DNA of 64,000 nt from Chitinophaga pinensis (GTDB taxonomy: Bacteria > Bacteroidota > Bacteroidia > NS11-12g > UBA955). This document shows, piece after piece, positions 10,701-20,096 of the stretch; position 1 is the stretch's first letter, and each line of letters begins with the position of its first letter. The stretch covers positions 1 through 64,000 of the forward strand of contig CAMDAF010000010.1 in assembly GCA_945888525.1 (NCBI GenBank). The letters are read 5' to 3'. The notes beneath the pieces were generated by a model that was given only the letters and a program-made list of their open reading frames with translations, was not told where the DNA came from and did not search any database. A program made the translations under genes and the position numbers.

Positions 10701-13700
10701 TAAAGTCTATTTTTCCTACAATTTACGCCTCAAAAGACACCGCCGAATGGGAATTAGAGTACACAAATTATTCGGCAACTTTTAGCAATATCAATGCATG
10801 GTTTGCGCCGGATAATAGTGGAGCTGTTAAAATAGTGCAGATTAAAGATGCAGCAAGTGATACTTCCATGCCCTCAAAAAATTTGATTTTTAAATTGGGC
10901 ACTATTCCGTCTAATAAATCAAGAAAATTTAAGGTTAGAGCAATCTACAACAGCTGTAATAAAGACAGTGTAATTTTATATTCTGGTTGGAATTGTCAAT
11001 CATATCCAAATGATTTGGCATCATTTAATTGTTTGAAAGATAAAATAACATTATACATTGAACCTCAAAATACCCAGTTTCAAAGCTCCATTACCGACTC
11101 GGTAAATGTTGTGGATTTATGTGCAAATTCACCCTATACTTTAACGATAGAAAATGCAGGGATAACAAATGGTTATAACCCTAAGGCTTTTATTAGTTTA
11201 CCAATTGGAATGAGCGTAGTTCCTGGTTCTTGTTATTTAAAATATCCGCACAAAGGAAGTAAGACATCGATCCCATTACCAACACTAAAAAGCGGAACAA
11301 CTTATGAGTGGAATTTAGGCGCTTATAATACCGCCCTAAGTTCTGGGCTGAAAGGCATTAATGATACCAATAAAAATAAGATCATTGTATATTTCAGGGT
11401 TAAGACGGATTGCAATTATTCAAGCGGAAATTATATAAGGGCAGGTGGATCAGGAAACATTAAATGCGGGGATCCTATTTTAAGTTATTCATGTATCAGC
11501 AATCCATTAAACATTAAAGGCGTTACAAGACCATATTATACCCTCTTAAAAACGGAATCAGACTCAATATTTCCTTGTGAAAAAGGCAGTAAATTAAAAG
11601 TAAAAATTATCAATCTTGGCCCTTCAAAAACCGGGATAGAAGATAAATATCAAGTTGTTTTACTTCCAGGAATGGTGTTCGACTCGGCATCTTTTAACAA
11701 CATTAACAATGGCCCAAACAATACATTGACAAAGAGTAGAAATATTAATGGTGCTACAGAGGTGGAATTTAGTTTGCCAAGCAATGTAATACCTGGCGAT
11801 AGTATGGCATTTGAATTTAATTATACTACCGATGGCAAAAAGGTGAATTGCGGCAATTTGGATTTATACAGTCAAGCTGCCGTTAAGCAGGAAGTGGTTT
11901 GCGTTTCAGATAATTCAAAATGTAAAATAAATGTTGTAACCGGAAATAGCTTATTAAAAGTTCCAGTCTTTAAAGGCGCAATAAGCTTCTTTGGACTGAA
12001 AAGCAAGTTGGTGTTTACCAGTTCAGATTCTGAATCTTTAGATTTAACCTACAGCATTAGAAATACAGGAAATAAAATAATTTCATCCAATCCAATTGTT
12101 TTGAAATATGTTTATGATAGAAATAATTCTGGAACTGCTGATCCTAAAGACTTAGTGGCCTATATTGACACACAATATCTTAATTTAGCCAAGAACGGAG
12201 TTGTAAGCATAAACAAGAAAATTAAAGTAAAGGCAGGCCTTTCTTGTGCTTTGTTTGTGCTATTAGATTCTGCTTCCTGTAGCTGTAATTTTGTGTACAG
12301 CAAGTTTCCAATTCCATCATTAAAAAACGCAGGCGTTTCAAAATCCGTTTGTAGTGGAGACACCATGAAAATTGGAATTGGAAAGGTTAATGGTTATAGA
12401 TATTTGTGGAGCCCGGGAATAGAATTAAACGATGATACTATTTCAAATCCTTTCGGAGTTTTCAATAATTCAGACACAGGTAAAATACGAAAACAATTTA
12501 TATTGACAACCTACAGAGGTCAATGCAACAGCAAGGACACGACTTTTATTGATATTTATAAATTACCTCAAATAAGTATATTACAAAATGATACGACTGT
12601 TTGCAGCGGACAAAAAGTACTTTTAAAAACCTTGGTTAAAAGCAGCAATGGCGGATTGAGAATTTCATGGACACCAAACTATAAAATAACAGATACAACA
12701 AGTTATAATCCTACCGTTCAAGCCCAAAAAGATACAAAATACAAAGCCACCTTGATCGACAGCAAAAATTGTTACGCTATGGATTCTATTTCAATTTTTA
12801 CCAAAGAATATCCAAAGGCTAACTTTGGTTTTTCCAAAGCATGTGATGGCAATTTAATTACCATTTCAGATTCATCAAAAGTCTTAAACGATAGTATTGC
12901 TTATCTAAGATGGATAGAAAACACATTGGATACCTTTAACGTCACTAACTTTAGTTTTGATTTAAAGGGGAAATTAAGCAGCAGCATAAAACTAACCGCA
13001 AAATCATCGTTTGGATGCACAGATACCATTCGAAAAACAATATTTGTGAACCCATTGCCTAGCGCTAAATTTTTAAGCAACAATGTGTGTTTTGGAGATT
13101 CAATTCAATTTAAAGACCTCTCTAAGGTTTTAACCGGTTTTATAAGTAATTATAAAATTGATATGGGAGATGGCATACAATATTTTAAATCAAATTTTAA
13201 ACACCATTATGCTGTTGCCGATACTTATAACATTTCATTGTACATAGCATCCGATCAGAATTGCATGGATACATTTAGAAATGATGTTATTGTTTACCCA
13301 AGACCTCAAGCTGGTTTTAGTGTTTCAAATGTATGCAGTCAAGACAGCCTAAAACCAATTAATTTATCTAGTATTTTTAATGATTCAATTCTTGCGTACC
13401 AATGGGTAATACTAAGCGATACTTTTAATGTTAAGACTCCAGTATTTTATTACCTTAAAGATACAGTTTACAAAATAGAACTCAAGACCGTTTCAAGTAT
13501 GGGTTGTCGTGACAGCATAAACAAATCTGTAGAAGTTTATACCAATCCAATAGCCGGCTTTAATGTATTGCCTGTATGCGAGGGAAAGAAAAGCTCAGTT
13601 TTTAGTAATTCGTCTTTAAATAAAGGAAACATTATTTCTCACAATTATAATATTAGCGATGGCAGTTTATATACAAATCCAAATTATGTTCATGCTTTTG

Positions 13701-15043
13701 CCAAAGGCGACACCTTTGATATTAGATTAATTGTAAGCTCTAATAAAGGCTGTAAAGACACAATAACTAAGCAAGCCATAGTGTATCCTCGAATTAATCC
13801 TGGTTTCACTACCACGGATACCTGTGTTACGGACTTGGTAATTGTCAAAGACAGATCACAGTTCATAAATACAGGGATACGCAATTGGATTTATGACTTC
13901 GGAAATGGGGATTCGGTATTTATTGCCAATCCGTATTATAAATATTCTAAGCCTGGCACCTATACCGTTAAACAAATAGTTATTAGCAATGAAGGCTGTA
14001 TTTATGATACAAGTGGATTGCTCAACATTTATCCTCAACCTATTGCAGAATTCAGAGATACCAATAAGTGCGTTGATAATCAATTTAAATTTTTTACAAG
14101 ATCAAACATTAGTTCGGGATCGATTAATACTTATAAATGGTTATTTAGCGATAATACCAGCTCTTTATTAAAAGACCCAAATCACATATTTCCAAGTTCG
14201 GGTAATTTTAAAATAAAGCATATAGTTTATAGCAATTTTGGATGTGTTGACTCAATAGAAAAGTCAGTGGTTAGTTACCCGCCTGTTGTTGTTAAATTTA
14301 GCGCTCAGAATGTTTGTCTAGGCGATCCAATTGAGTTTATAGACAAAAGTATAGTTCCAAGTTCGAGCATTAAAAAATACCTTTGGCAATTTGGGGACAC
14401 TGATACGTCTATGTTGAAGCAACCAAAGCATACGTATCTTTTAAGTGATACATTTAACGTTAAGTTGAGGATTACAACAGGCTATAATTGTGATTATGAT
14501 ACAAGCGATAAAGTAGTGGTTTATCCTGTTCCGGTGGCAAGTTTTAAAACAGATCCTGATCAGGGCACCATTGTTAACCCAGAAATTCAAATTACAGATT
14601 TGAGTATGGGCGCAGATACATTAATTTATGATTTGGGTGATGGCAACTATTCAATGATGCGAAACTTGGTCAATAGCTATCCAGATAGCGGTGTGTTTAC
14701 GCTGCGACAAACGGTTTGGAATATTTATGGTTGCAGAGACACTTTTATTAAAACAATCACTATAAGGTACCTCTATGTTTTCAATGCTCCTACTGCATTT
14801 TCTCCTAATGGTGATGGAATAAATGACTTTTATGCACCTGGTGGAATTGGAATTAAATATTATGAAATGAACATTTTTAACCGTTGGGGTGAGATGGTGT
14901 ATAAAACAGATAATAGCATTCCATGGGATGGAAAATATATGGAAAATGATGTCATGGAAGGAATGTATGCAGTAACCTTTAAAGTGAGAGATTTTAAAGG
15001 CAGATGGCATTTCTTAAAAACAAGTTTTTTGTTGTTGCGTTAA
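7781..15043 (+). CDS. Giant secreted protein (2420 aa) with DUF11/conserved-repeat-like segments, multiple PKD domains and a gliding-motility-type C-terminal (T9SS type B) domain
   Basis: Signal peptide 'VVFFLFMLLAQNTFAQ'; serial PKD-like units ('YKIDMGDGIQYFKSNFKHHYAVADTYNISLYI', 'WIYDFGNGDSVF...PGTYTVKQIV'); C-terminus 'FNAPTAFSPNGDGINDFYAPGGIGIKYYEMNIFNRWGEMVYKTDNSIPWDGKY'. Confidence 0.88.
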   Translation: MIKLYRHSIRVVFFLFMLLAQNTFAQGNRLSIQSTGPSKLSICGVNDTSYFEIYNISSGTVTSIIVKLNLPSGIKYVKNTLIGAGMSESNVSNLNQPEFSAPNLAIAKNFKFKLLLTADCDLLSYLSSNIPSLQVRANYTGNYDVGSSIPFQVRVPSAQIASIANLSFVGDIGTKFTRTITVGNYGKGPLRELKFKRINGKDVQTFFVNKGNNSFTADTVTSTFGTSFFKTIGNLDTFLDQNETFTIIDSNVIKGCKQLNTAFELTWGCNKKFCQTAKTSGSASISNKSPVLKAIPYPVTPTCYNKNIFKSEIRFVNTGNMLAVSPRVSISLNYPYVMSTFDTSSIRIKVGYKGTYSKVAKDSTTATYNLGYYGCIGLYPIGFFRLKSPDLKPNDTLFVTWSTETCTVPVCSNAYMLVNCWAYYADYQDQCKNLKNVPWAWGKVYDQHYMTSSSFSPTDLINGQKGEFRTLISSASLFPTSSSARYYVDLILPPGLVHSKQKKDLYFINSDLTANWNPDSIAQIGDTIRGYFPHPIPISLTNAELVYYLTADCSKTGANGNKSIKLQIRYNPDKNCNPKEWLYLTCQTMSVKIHCVSNCGGGLKFRNFSVQRVNFGKPDNNNDGKPDNTGSIDTLKVREERCFVGDTIMAVYTGTVKRTSSIISWRYNYIESDITGGKFLDIVGIQLLVWRRGITLSTNCTQIRSYKTISGNNATFKIHLSTDSLLSCVSNSYRYNNDDSIIVRVKYKVSSNIGASTMNINFTNRFYTSNVVNPTSNANKFQCDTFSGQMIMAGYYFYTCCADNYQLNSCAQVAVNNYYYMVIGSCCSNYGGNNYFPYEYRNFARLKAVRFYMPSGFTMKKSIFAQYRTAGSNKTAYELKDTIRPVNVNAYPISYDVRKYFVDSAKGMVNYSDDAFHGYFQAFIEPSCSIQSQGNIPIKYDFIFERLNTLGSGYDTVSSGNTDNIIYNKPVTTIKSIFPTIYASKDTAEWELEYTNYSATFSNINAWFAPDNSGAVKIVQIKDAASDTSMPSKNLIFKLGTIPSNKSRKFKVRAIYNSCNKDSVILYSGWNCQSYPNDLASFNCLKDKITLYIEPQNTQFQSSITDSVNVVDLCANSPYTLTIENAGITNGYNPKAFISLPIGMSVVPGSCYLKYPHKGSKTSIPLPTLKSGTTYEWNLGAYNTALSSGLKGINDTNKNKIIVYFRVKTDCNYSSGNYIRAGGSGNIKCGDPILSYSCISNPLNIKGVTRPYYTLLKTESDSIFPCEKGSKLKVKIINLGPSKTGIEDKYQVVLLPGMVFDSASFNNINNGPNNTLTKSRNINGATEVEFSLPSNVIPGDSMAFEFNYTTDGKKVNCGNLDLYSQAAVKQEVVCVSDNSKCKINVVTGNSLLKVPVFKGAISFFGLKSKLVFTSSDSESLDLTYSIRNTGNKIISSNPIVLKYVYDRNNSGTADPKDLVAYIDTQYLNLAKNGVVSINKKIKVKAGLSCALFVLLDSASCSCNFVYSKFPIPSLKNAGVSKSVCSGDTMKIGIGKVNGYRYLWSPGIELNDDTISNPFGVFNNSDTGKIRKQFILTTYRGQCNSKDTTFIDIYKLPQISILQNDTTVCSGQKVLLKTLVKSSNGGLRISWTPNYKITDTTSYNPTVQAQKDTKYKATLIDSKNCYAMDSISIFTKEYPKANFGFSKACDGNLITISDSSKVLNDSIAYLRWIENTLDTFNVTNFSFDLKGKLSSSIKLTAKSSFGCTDTIRKTIFVNPLPSAKFLSNNVCFGDSIQFKDLSKVLTGFISNYKIDMGDGIQYFKSNFKHHYAVADTYNISLYIASDQNCMDTFRNDVIVYPRPQAGFSVSNVCSQDSLKPINLSSIFNDSILAYQWVILSDTFNVKTPVFYYLKDTVYKIELKTVSSMGCRDSINKSVEVYTNPIAGFNVLPVCEGKKSSVFSNSSLNKGNIISHNYNISDGSLYTNPNYVHAFAKGDTFDIRLIVSSNKGCKDTITKQAIVYPRINPGFTTTDTCVTDLVIVKDRSQFINTGIRNWIYDFGNGDSVFIANPYYKYSKPGTYTVKQIVISNEGCIYDTSGLLNIYPQPIAEFRDTNKCVDNQFKFFTRSNISSGSINTYKWLFSDNTSSLLKDPNHIFPSSGNFKIKHIVYSNFGCVDSIEKSVVSYPPVVVKFSAQNVCLGDPIEFIDKSIVPSSSIKKYLWQFGDTDTSMLKQPKHTYLLSDTFNVKLRITTGYNCDYDTSDKVVVYPVPVASFKTDPDQGTIVNPEIQITDLSMGADTLIYDLGDGNYSMMRNLVNSYPDSGVFTLRQTVWNIYGCRDTFIKTITIRYLYVFNAPTAFSPNGDGINDFYAPGGIGIKYYEMNIFNRWGEMVYKTDNSIPWDGKYMENDVMEGMYAVTFKVRDFKGRWHFLKTSFLLLR

Positions 15044-15081
15044 TTCAAATTTAAATACAATCAATTGGGTTATTTTTGCAT

Positions 15082-15440
15082 ATGCAAAACATTCCATTGG
15101 CAGAAAGGATGTGCCCCCATTCTTTAAAATTTTTTGTTGGCTTGCAGCCCTAAAAGCAACACTTCTTATGTGGCCATAGATGAAGCAATGGCATTTGTGA
15201 AAAAACAGGTGCATTAAAAGAGCCTTTACATTTAAGAAATGCCCCAACTGGCTTAATGAAAGACTTAGATTATGCAAAGAACTACGGGTATGCAAATGCG
15301 CATTCTGGAAATTTTATTGAACAGGAAGTTTACCAGACACAATACAAGGTGTAAAATTTTATGAGCCAGGGGGAAATGCCAGAGAAAATGAAATGCGTGC
15401 TTTTTTAAACAAGAGATGGAAACATAAATACAATTATTGA
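15082..15440 (+). pseudogene. rarA: Relic of replication-associated recombination protein A (RarA/MgsA AAA+ ATPase), internally deleted and frameshifted
   Basis: Begins MQNIPLAERMCPHSLKFFVG (RarA N-terminus) and jumps to RarA C-terminal sequence split over frames: LACSPKSNTSYVAIDEAMAFVKK / TGALKEPLHLRNAPTGLMKDLDYAKNYGYANAHSGNFIEQE / LPDTIQGVKFYEPGGNARENEMRAFLNKRWKHKYNY*. Confidence 0.8.
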
Positions 15441-15564
15441 GCTTAATTATTCTCTATTTAGATTCGTTGTAAATCTTTATTTATTAGGCAATATTTATAT
15501 GTACTAATCTAATTATCAATAGCTTATCTTTTTTTACACTATTCAAAAATCCATTTTTTTTGCT

Positions 15565-15572
15565 TACCTTTG
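15565..15572 (+). promoter_or_regulatory. -7 element TACCTTTG for ileS
   Basis: TAnnTTTG match 20 bases upstream of the ileS ATG. Confidence 0.4.
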
Positions 15573-15592
15573 CACATTTTAGAAAGTAAAGT

Positions 15593-18500
15593 ATGTACCG
15601 CACCCTTAAACAAGTTAATTGGCCGGAGATAGAAGCTGAGGTTTTAAACCATTGGGAGAGTGACAAAACTTTTCAAAAGAGTATTGATACACGTTCGAAG
15701 CAAAAGCCTTTTGTTTTCTATGAGGGACCGCCAAGTGCGAATGGCATGCCGGGTATTCACCACGTAATGTCCCGTGCAATCAAAGATATATTTTGTCGAT
15801 ACAAAACATTACAAGGCTATAGAGTTGAACGAAAAGGTGGTTGGGATACCCACGGACTTCCTATTGAGTTGCAGGTTGAAAAGCGACTTGGCATTACAAA
15901 AGAAGATATTGGTAAGAAAATCTCGGTTCTTGAGTACAATGCAGAATGCAGAAAGGATGTCATGGAGTTTAAAGATAAGTGGGATGAGTTAACAGTTAAA
16001 ATGGGTTATTGGGTTGATTTGGAGACTCCATATGTAACCTACGAAACAAGTTACATTGAAACACTTTGGTACCTGCTTAAACAAATTCATCAAAAAGGAT
16101 ATTTATACAAAGGCCACACAATTCAGCCATATAGCCCTGCTGCGGGAACAGGTTTGTCATCGCATGAACTTAACCAACCTGGAACGTATAAAAATGTTAA
16201 AGACACTACCGCTGTTGCTCAATTCAGATTAACAAGCGATTCTCTTGCTCTTGCATTAAAATTATTTAATCTTGATGCCTCTAATCTTGATGCTTTATGT
16301 TTTTTAGCTTGGACAACGACGCCATGGACCTTGCCAAGCAATACCGCTTTGGCTGTAGGTAAAAATATAAATTATGTTTGCATGCAAACGGTTAATGCCT
16401 ATTCACACAAAACCATCAACATAGTTTTGGCCGAACCATTAATTGGCAAACATTTTAATCCAGCGGGGAAAGATCTTGCAATTGAAGATTATAAAGCCGG
16501 AGATAAGATCTTGCCTTATAAAATTCTTGGAACCGTTAAAGGTTCAGAATTAGCAGGTTTAACTTACGAGCAATTGTTGCCATTTGAAGCCAATACCAGG
16601 AATTTAATCGAGGGCGATGCATTTAAAGTTTTAATCGGTGATTTTGTAACTACCGAAGATGGTACTGGAATAGTACATATAGCACCTAGTTTTGGTGCTG
16701 ATGACTATAGAGTTGCCAAACAAAATGGCGTAGGGTCATTAACCCTGGTAGATAAAAGAGGAAAATTTCTATCAGGCGTGAATGATGGGTTGTTTCTTTA
16801 TGGTGAAGAGTATGTAAAAGAAGATTATCTAAACGAAGCAGAAAAGGCAATTGAATTGGAAATTCAAAAAGACAAATTACAAGGTTTTATAAAAGATACC
16901 AGCAAGTTAAGTTATTTGAATGTTGATGAGAGAATAGTTCTAAAGCTTCAAAATGAAGATAAGTTATTCAAAAAGGAGAAATATGAGCACACCTATCCTC
17001 ATTGTTGGAGAACAGACAAACCAATTTTATACTATCCTTTAGAAAGTTGGTTTGTAAAAACAACTGCTGTTAAAGATAAATTGGTCGAGTTGAATAAAAC
17101 AATAAACTGGAAGCCGCAGTCAACCGGCGAAGGGAGATTCGGAAATTGGTTGGAAAATTTAGTCGATTGGAATTTAAGCCGCAGCAGATATTGGGGAACC
17201 CCATTGCCAATATGGCGAACCGAAGAGGGGGATGAAGAAATTTGTATTGGTTCGGTAGAAGAATTTAGGGCTGAAATACAAAAAGCAAATGAGCAACTGA
17301 ATTTAAATCAATCGATATCTGAAATACCTGATCTTCACAAGCCGTTTGTAGATGAAATTATTTTAGTTTCTGATTCTGGAAAACCAATGAAACGCGAGAG
17401 CGATTTAATTGATGTTTGGTTTGATAGTGGTGCAATGCCTTATGCGCAATGGGGATTGGCAAACAAAGATAAATGGTCCGAAAATTTTCCGGCAGATTTT
17501 ATTGCTGAGGGCGTCGACCAGACGAGAGGTTGGTTCTTTACATTGCACACAATTGCCGCCATGTTGTTTGATTCGGTTGCTTACAAGAATGTTATTGCAA
17601 ATGGCTTGGTATTAGATAAGAATGGCAATAAGATGAGCAAACGTCTTGGCAATGCCATTGATCCTTTTACCACGATCAATAAATATGGCTCAGACAGCAC
17701 CCGATGGTATATGATTACCAATTCTGATCCATGGGATAATTTAAAATTTGATTTAGAAGGCATAGCTGAGACCCAAAGGAAGTTTTTTGGAACACTTTAC
17801 AACACGTATTCATTCTTTGCCATATATGCCAATATTGACCAATATGAATACAATGCTGCACGTTCAGAGCAAATCAATAATTTAAGCGAATTGGATAATT
17901 GGATTTTATCAAAATCGAACACTTTGATAAAAACTGTTTCTGATTGTATGAATGCTTATGACCCTACACCTGCTGCAAGGGCAATAGAGGCTTTTGTGTG
18001 CGATGATTTAAGCAATTGGTATATTCGCTTATCCAGAAGGCGTTTTTGGAAAGGGGAGATGAATCAAGACAAACAATCGGCGTATGATACTTTATACACT
18101 TGTTTGGTTAGCGTAAACAAACTGATGAGTCCATTTGCTCCATTCTTCTCAGAATGGTTGCATAAGAGCCTAAAATCAGAAACTGAACTTTCATCGGTGC
18201 ATTTAAGTTTGTTTCCGGAGTGCAATGATAAACGCATAGATATTGAACTGGAGAAAACAATGCAATTGGCTCAAGATTTAAGCAGCATGGTTTTAGGTTT
18301 GAGAAAGAAGCACAATATAAGGGTTAGACAACCGTTGCAGAAAATTATGGTTCCTGTGTTAGATGAGGCATTTAAAAAACGCTTAGATCACATTAAAGAT
18401 CTAATACTGTCAGAAGTGAATGTTAAAGAATTAGAGTATTTAGGGGCTGAAAATGAAGTGATAGTTAAAGGTATAAAGTTGAATTTTAAAGCTTTAGGAC

Positions 18501-18988
18501 CAAAAATTGGCAGCAATATGAAATTGCTAAGTGCCGCAGTTTCAAAAATGAATCAGGACGATATAAGAGCCATTGAAAAAGATGGCAAGATTGTATTGGA
18601 TCTTGGGGCACTAAGCTTTGAGTTAATTATTGAAGATGTTGAAATAACCGCACAAGACATACCGGGTTGGTTGGTAAATACCAATGGCGCATTAACCGTT
18701 GCGTTAGAAATAACAATAAGCGATGAACTAAGAAAAGAAGGCATAGCTAGAGAATTTGTAAACCGCTTACAAAATTTAAGAAAGGATTCTGGATTAGACG
18801 TAACGGATAGGATATTGGTTAGCGTTGAAACAGATGAAACAACATGGGGTGCTATACTTGATTTTAAATTGTATATTTGCAGCGAAATTTTAGCAGATGA
18901 TTTAATTCAATTAAAAGGTTTGCAAAATGGCACTGAAATTGGGATTGAAGGAGTAAATTGTATCATACAACTAGATAAAAATGGCTAA
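15593..18988 (+). CDS. ileS: Isoleucyl-tRNA synthetase
   Basis: FVFYEGPPSANGMPGIHHVMSRAIKDIFCRYKTLQGYRVERKGGWDTHGLPIE; KMSKRLGN motif; 1131 aa. Confidence 0.97.
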   Translation: MYRTLKQVNWPEIEAEVLNHWESDKTFQKSIDTRSKQKPFVFYEGPPSANGMPGIHHVMSRAIKDIFCRYKTLQGYRVERKGGWDTHGLPIELQVEKRLGITKEDIGKKISVLEYNAECRKDVMEFKDKWDELTVKMGYWVDLETPYVTYETSYIETLWYLLKQIHQKGYLYKGHTIQPYSPAAGTGLSSHELNQPGTYKNVKDTTAVAQFRLTSDSLALALKLFNLDASNLDALCFLAWTTTPWTLPSNTALAVGKNINYVCMQTVNAYSHKTINIVLAEPLIGKHFNPAGKDLAIEDYKAGDKILPYKILGTVKGSELAGLTYEQLLPFEANTRNLIEGDAFKVLIGDFVTTEDGTGIVHIAPSFGADDYRVAKQNGVGSLTLVDKRGKFLSGVNDGLFLYGEEYVKEDYLNEAEKAIELEIQKDKLQGFIKDTSKLSYLNVDERIVLKLQNEDKLFKKEKYEHTYPHCWRTDKPILYYPLESWFVKTTAVKDKLVELNKTINWKPQSTGEGRFGNWLENLVDWNLSRSRYWGTPLPIWRTEEGDEEICIGSVEEFRAEIQKANEQLNLNQSISEIPDLHKPFVDEIILVSDSGKPMKRESDLIDVWFDSGAMPYAQWGLANKDKWSENFPADFIAEGVDQTRGWFFTLHTIAAMLFDSVAYKNVIANGLVLDKNGNKMSKRLGNAIDPFTTINKYGSDSTRWYMITNSDPWDNLKFDLEGIAETQRKFFGTLYNTYSFFAIYANIDQYEYNAARSEQINNLSELDNWILSKSNTLIKTVSDCMNAYDPTPAARAIEAFVCDDLSNWYIRLSRRRFWKGEMNQDKQSAYDTLYTCLVSVNKLMSPFAPFFSEWLHKSLKSETELSSVHLSLFPECNDKRIDIELEKTMQLAQDLSSMVLGLRKKHNIRVRQPLQKIMVPVLDEAFKKRLDHIKDLILSEVNVKELEYLGAENEVIVKGIKLNFKALGPKIGSNMKLLSAAVSKMNQDDIRAIEKDGKIVLDLGALSFELIIEDVEITAQDIPGWLVNTNGALTVALEITISDELRKEGIAREFVNRLQNLRKDSGLDVTDRILVSVETDETTWGAILDFKLYICSEILADDLIQLKGLQNGTEIGIEGVNCIIQLDKNG

Positions 18989-19382
18989 GAAAAAAATTGA
19001 AGGAAAGGAAAAAACACGCTACAGCGACGCTGATCTTCTTGAATTTAAACAATTAATTTTGTCTAAATTAGAAGTTGCGAAAAGTGAATTTGGAAAAATG
19101 CAAAGATCCTTGCAAAATCCAAATGAAAACGGGGATGAAAACACCTCAAACCAATACTTAACTCTAGATGATGGCGCCAGTACTTTTGAAAAAGAGAACT
19201 TAAACCAATTGGCCGCTAGACAAAAGAAGTTTATAGACAATTTGGAAGCTGCATTGATTAGAATTGAAAATAAAACTTATGGTGTTTGTAGGGTAACTGG
19301 TAAATTAATCCAAAAGGAAAGATTAATGGCAGTGCCTCATGCGACCTTAAGTATGGAAGCAAAATTAAATCAATACAAATAG
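18981..19382 (+). CDS. TraR/DksA family transcriptional regulator
   Basis: Coiled-coil-like N-terminus plus 'RIENKTYGVCRVTGKLIQKERLMAVPHATLSMEAK'; overlaps the ileS stop by 8 bp. Confidence 0.85.
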   Translation: MAKKKIEGKEKTRYSDADLLEFKQLILSKLEVAKSEFGKMQRSLQNPNENGDENTSNQYLTLDDGASTFEKENLNQLAARQKKFIDNLEAALIRIENKTYGVCRVTGKLIQKERLMAVPHATLSMEAKLNQYK

Positions 19383-19391
19383 CCAAGTATT

Positions 19392-20096
19392 TTGATGAGC
19401 GAGGGAATCGAAAATACTTCATTGGCTTCTGAGCAGGTTAAACCATCTGTTGTGAAATGGGCATTGCCATTTCTGGTATTGTTTTTTGTAATATTTATTG
19501 ATCAATACTTCAAATATTGGGTAAAGAACAATATGATCTTGCATACAGAAAGAACAATGATTAAGGATTGGTTTTTCCTTCATTTTACAGAAAACGAAGG
19601 AATGGCTTTTGGCATGAAATTTTTTGGAGTAAAAGGAAAATATGCCCTATCAATATTAAGACTTGGTGTTGCTGTTTTTGGATTTTGGTATTTAATATCT
19701 CATATTAAAAAACAAGCCAACACATTTTTCTTAGTTTGTGTTGCTTTGATTTTAGGGGGCGCTCTGGGAAACATTATCGATTGTGTTTTTTATGGCGTTT
19801 GGTACCACAACATGAATGATTATCAGGGAGGCTATTTATTGGGTTGGGTGGTTGATATGTTATATTTCCCTATCGTAGAAACGCATTATCCATCTTGGTC
19901 GCCTATAAAACCTGGTCAAGAATTTGTGTTTTTCAGCCCTGTTTTTAATTTAGCAGACGCAGCAATTAGTGCCGGAGTTATAGCCATTATAATTTTTCAA
20001 AAACGTTTCTTTAATCTTCATGTAAGCAAGGAAAATCCTGCTGAAATTATGCATGAAGCCAATATTGAAGAATCTAACATTTCAAATGAAGCTTAG
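19392..20096 (+). CDS. lspA: Lipoprotein signal peptidase (signal peptidase II)
   Basis: 'FTENEGMAFGMKFFG', 'ALGNIIDCVFYG', 'FNLADAAISAGV' motifs; four predicted TM segments. Confidence 0.93.
   Translation: MMSEGIENTSLASEQVKPSVVKWALPFLVLFFVIFIDQYFKYWVKNNMILHTERTMIKDWFFLHFTENEGMAFGMKFFGVKGKYALSILRLGVAVFGFWYLISHIKKQANTFFLVCVALILGGALGNIIDCVFYGVWYHNMNDYQGGYLLGWVVDMLYFPIVETHYPSWSPIKPGQEFVFFSPVFNLADAAISAGVIAIIIFQKRFFNLHVSKENPAEIMHEANIEESNISNEA

Noticed and set aside
15014-15295. 93-aa minus-strand ORF
   Set aside because: Antisense to the rarA relic; not protein-like.
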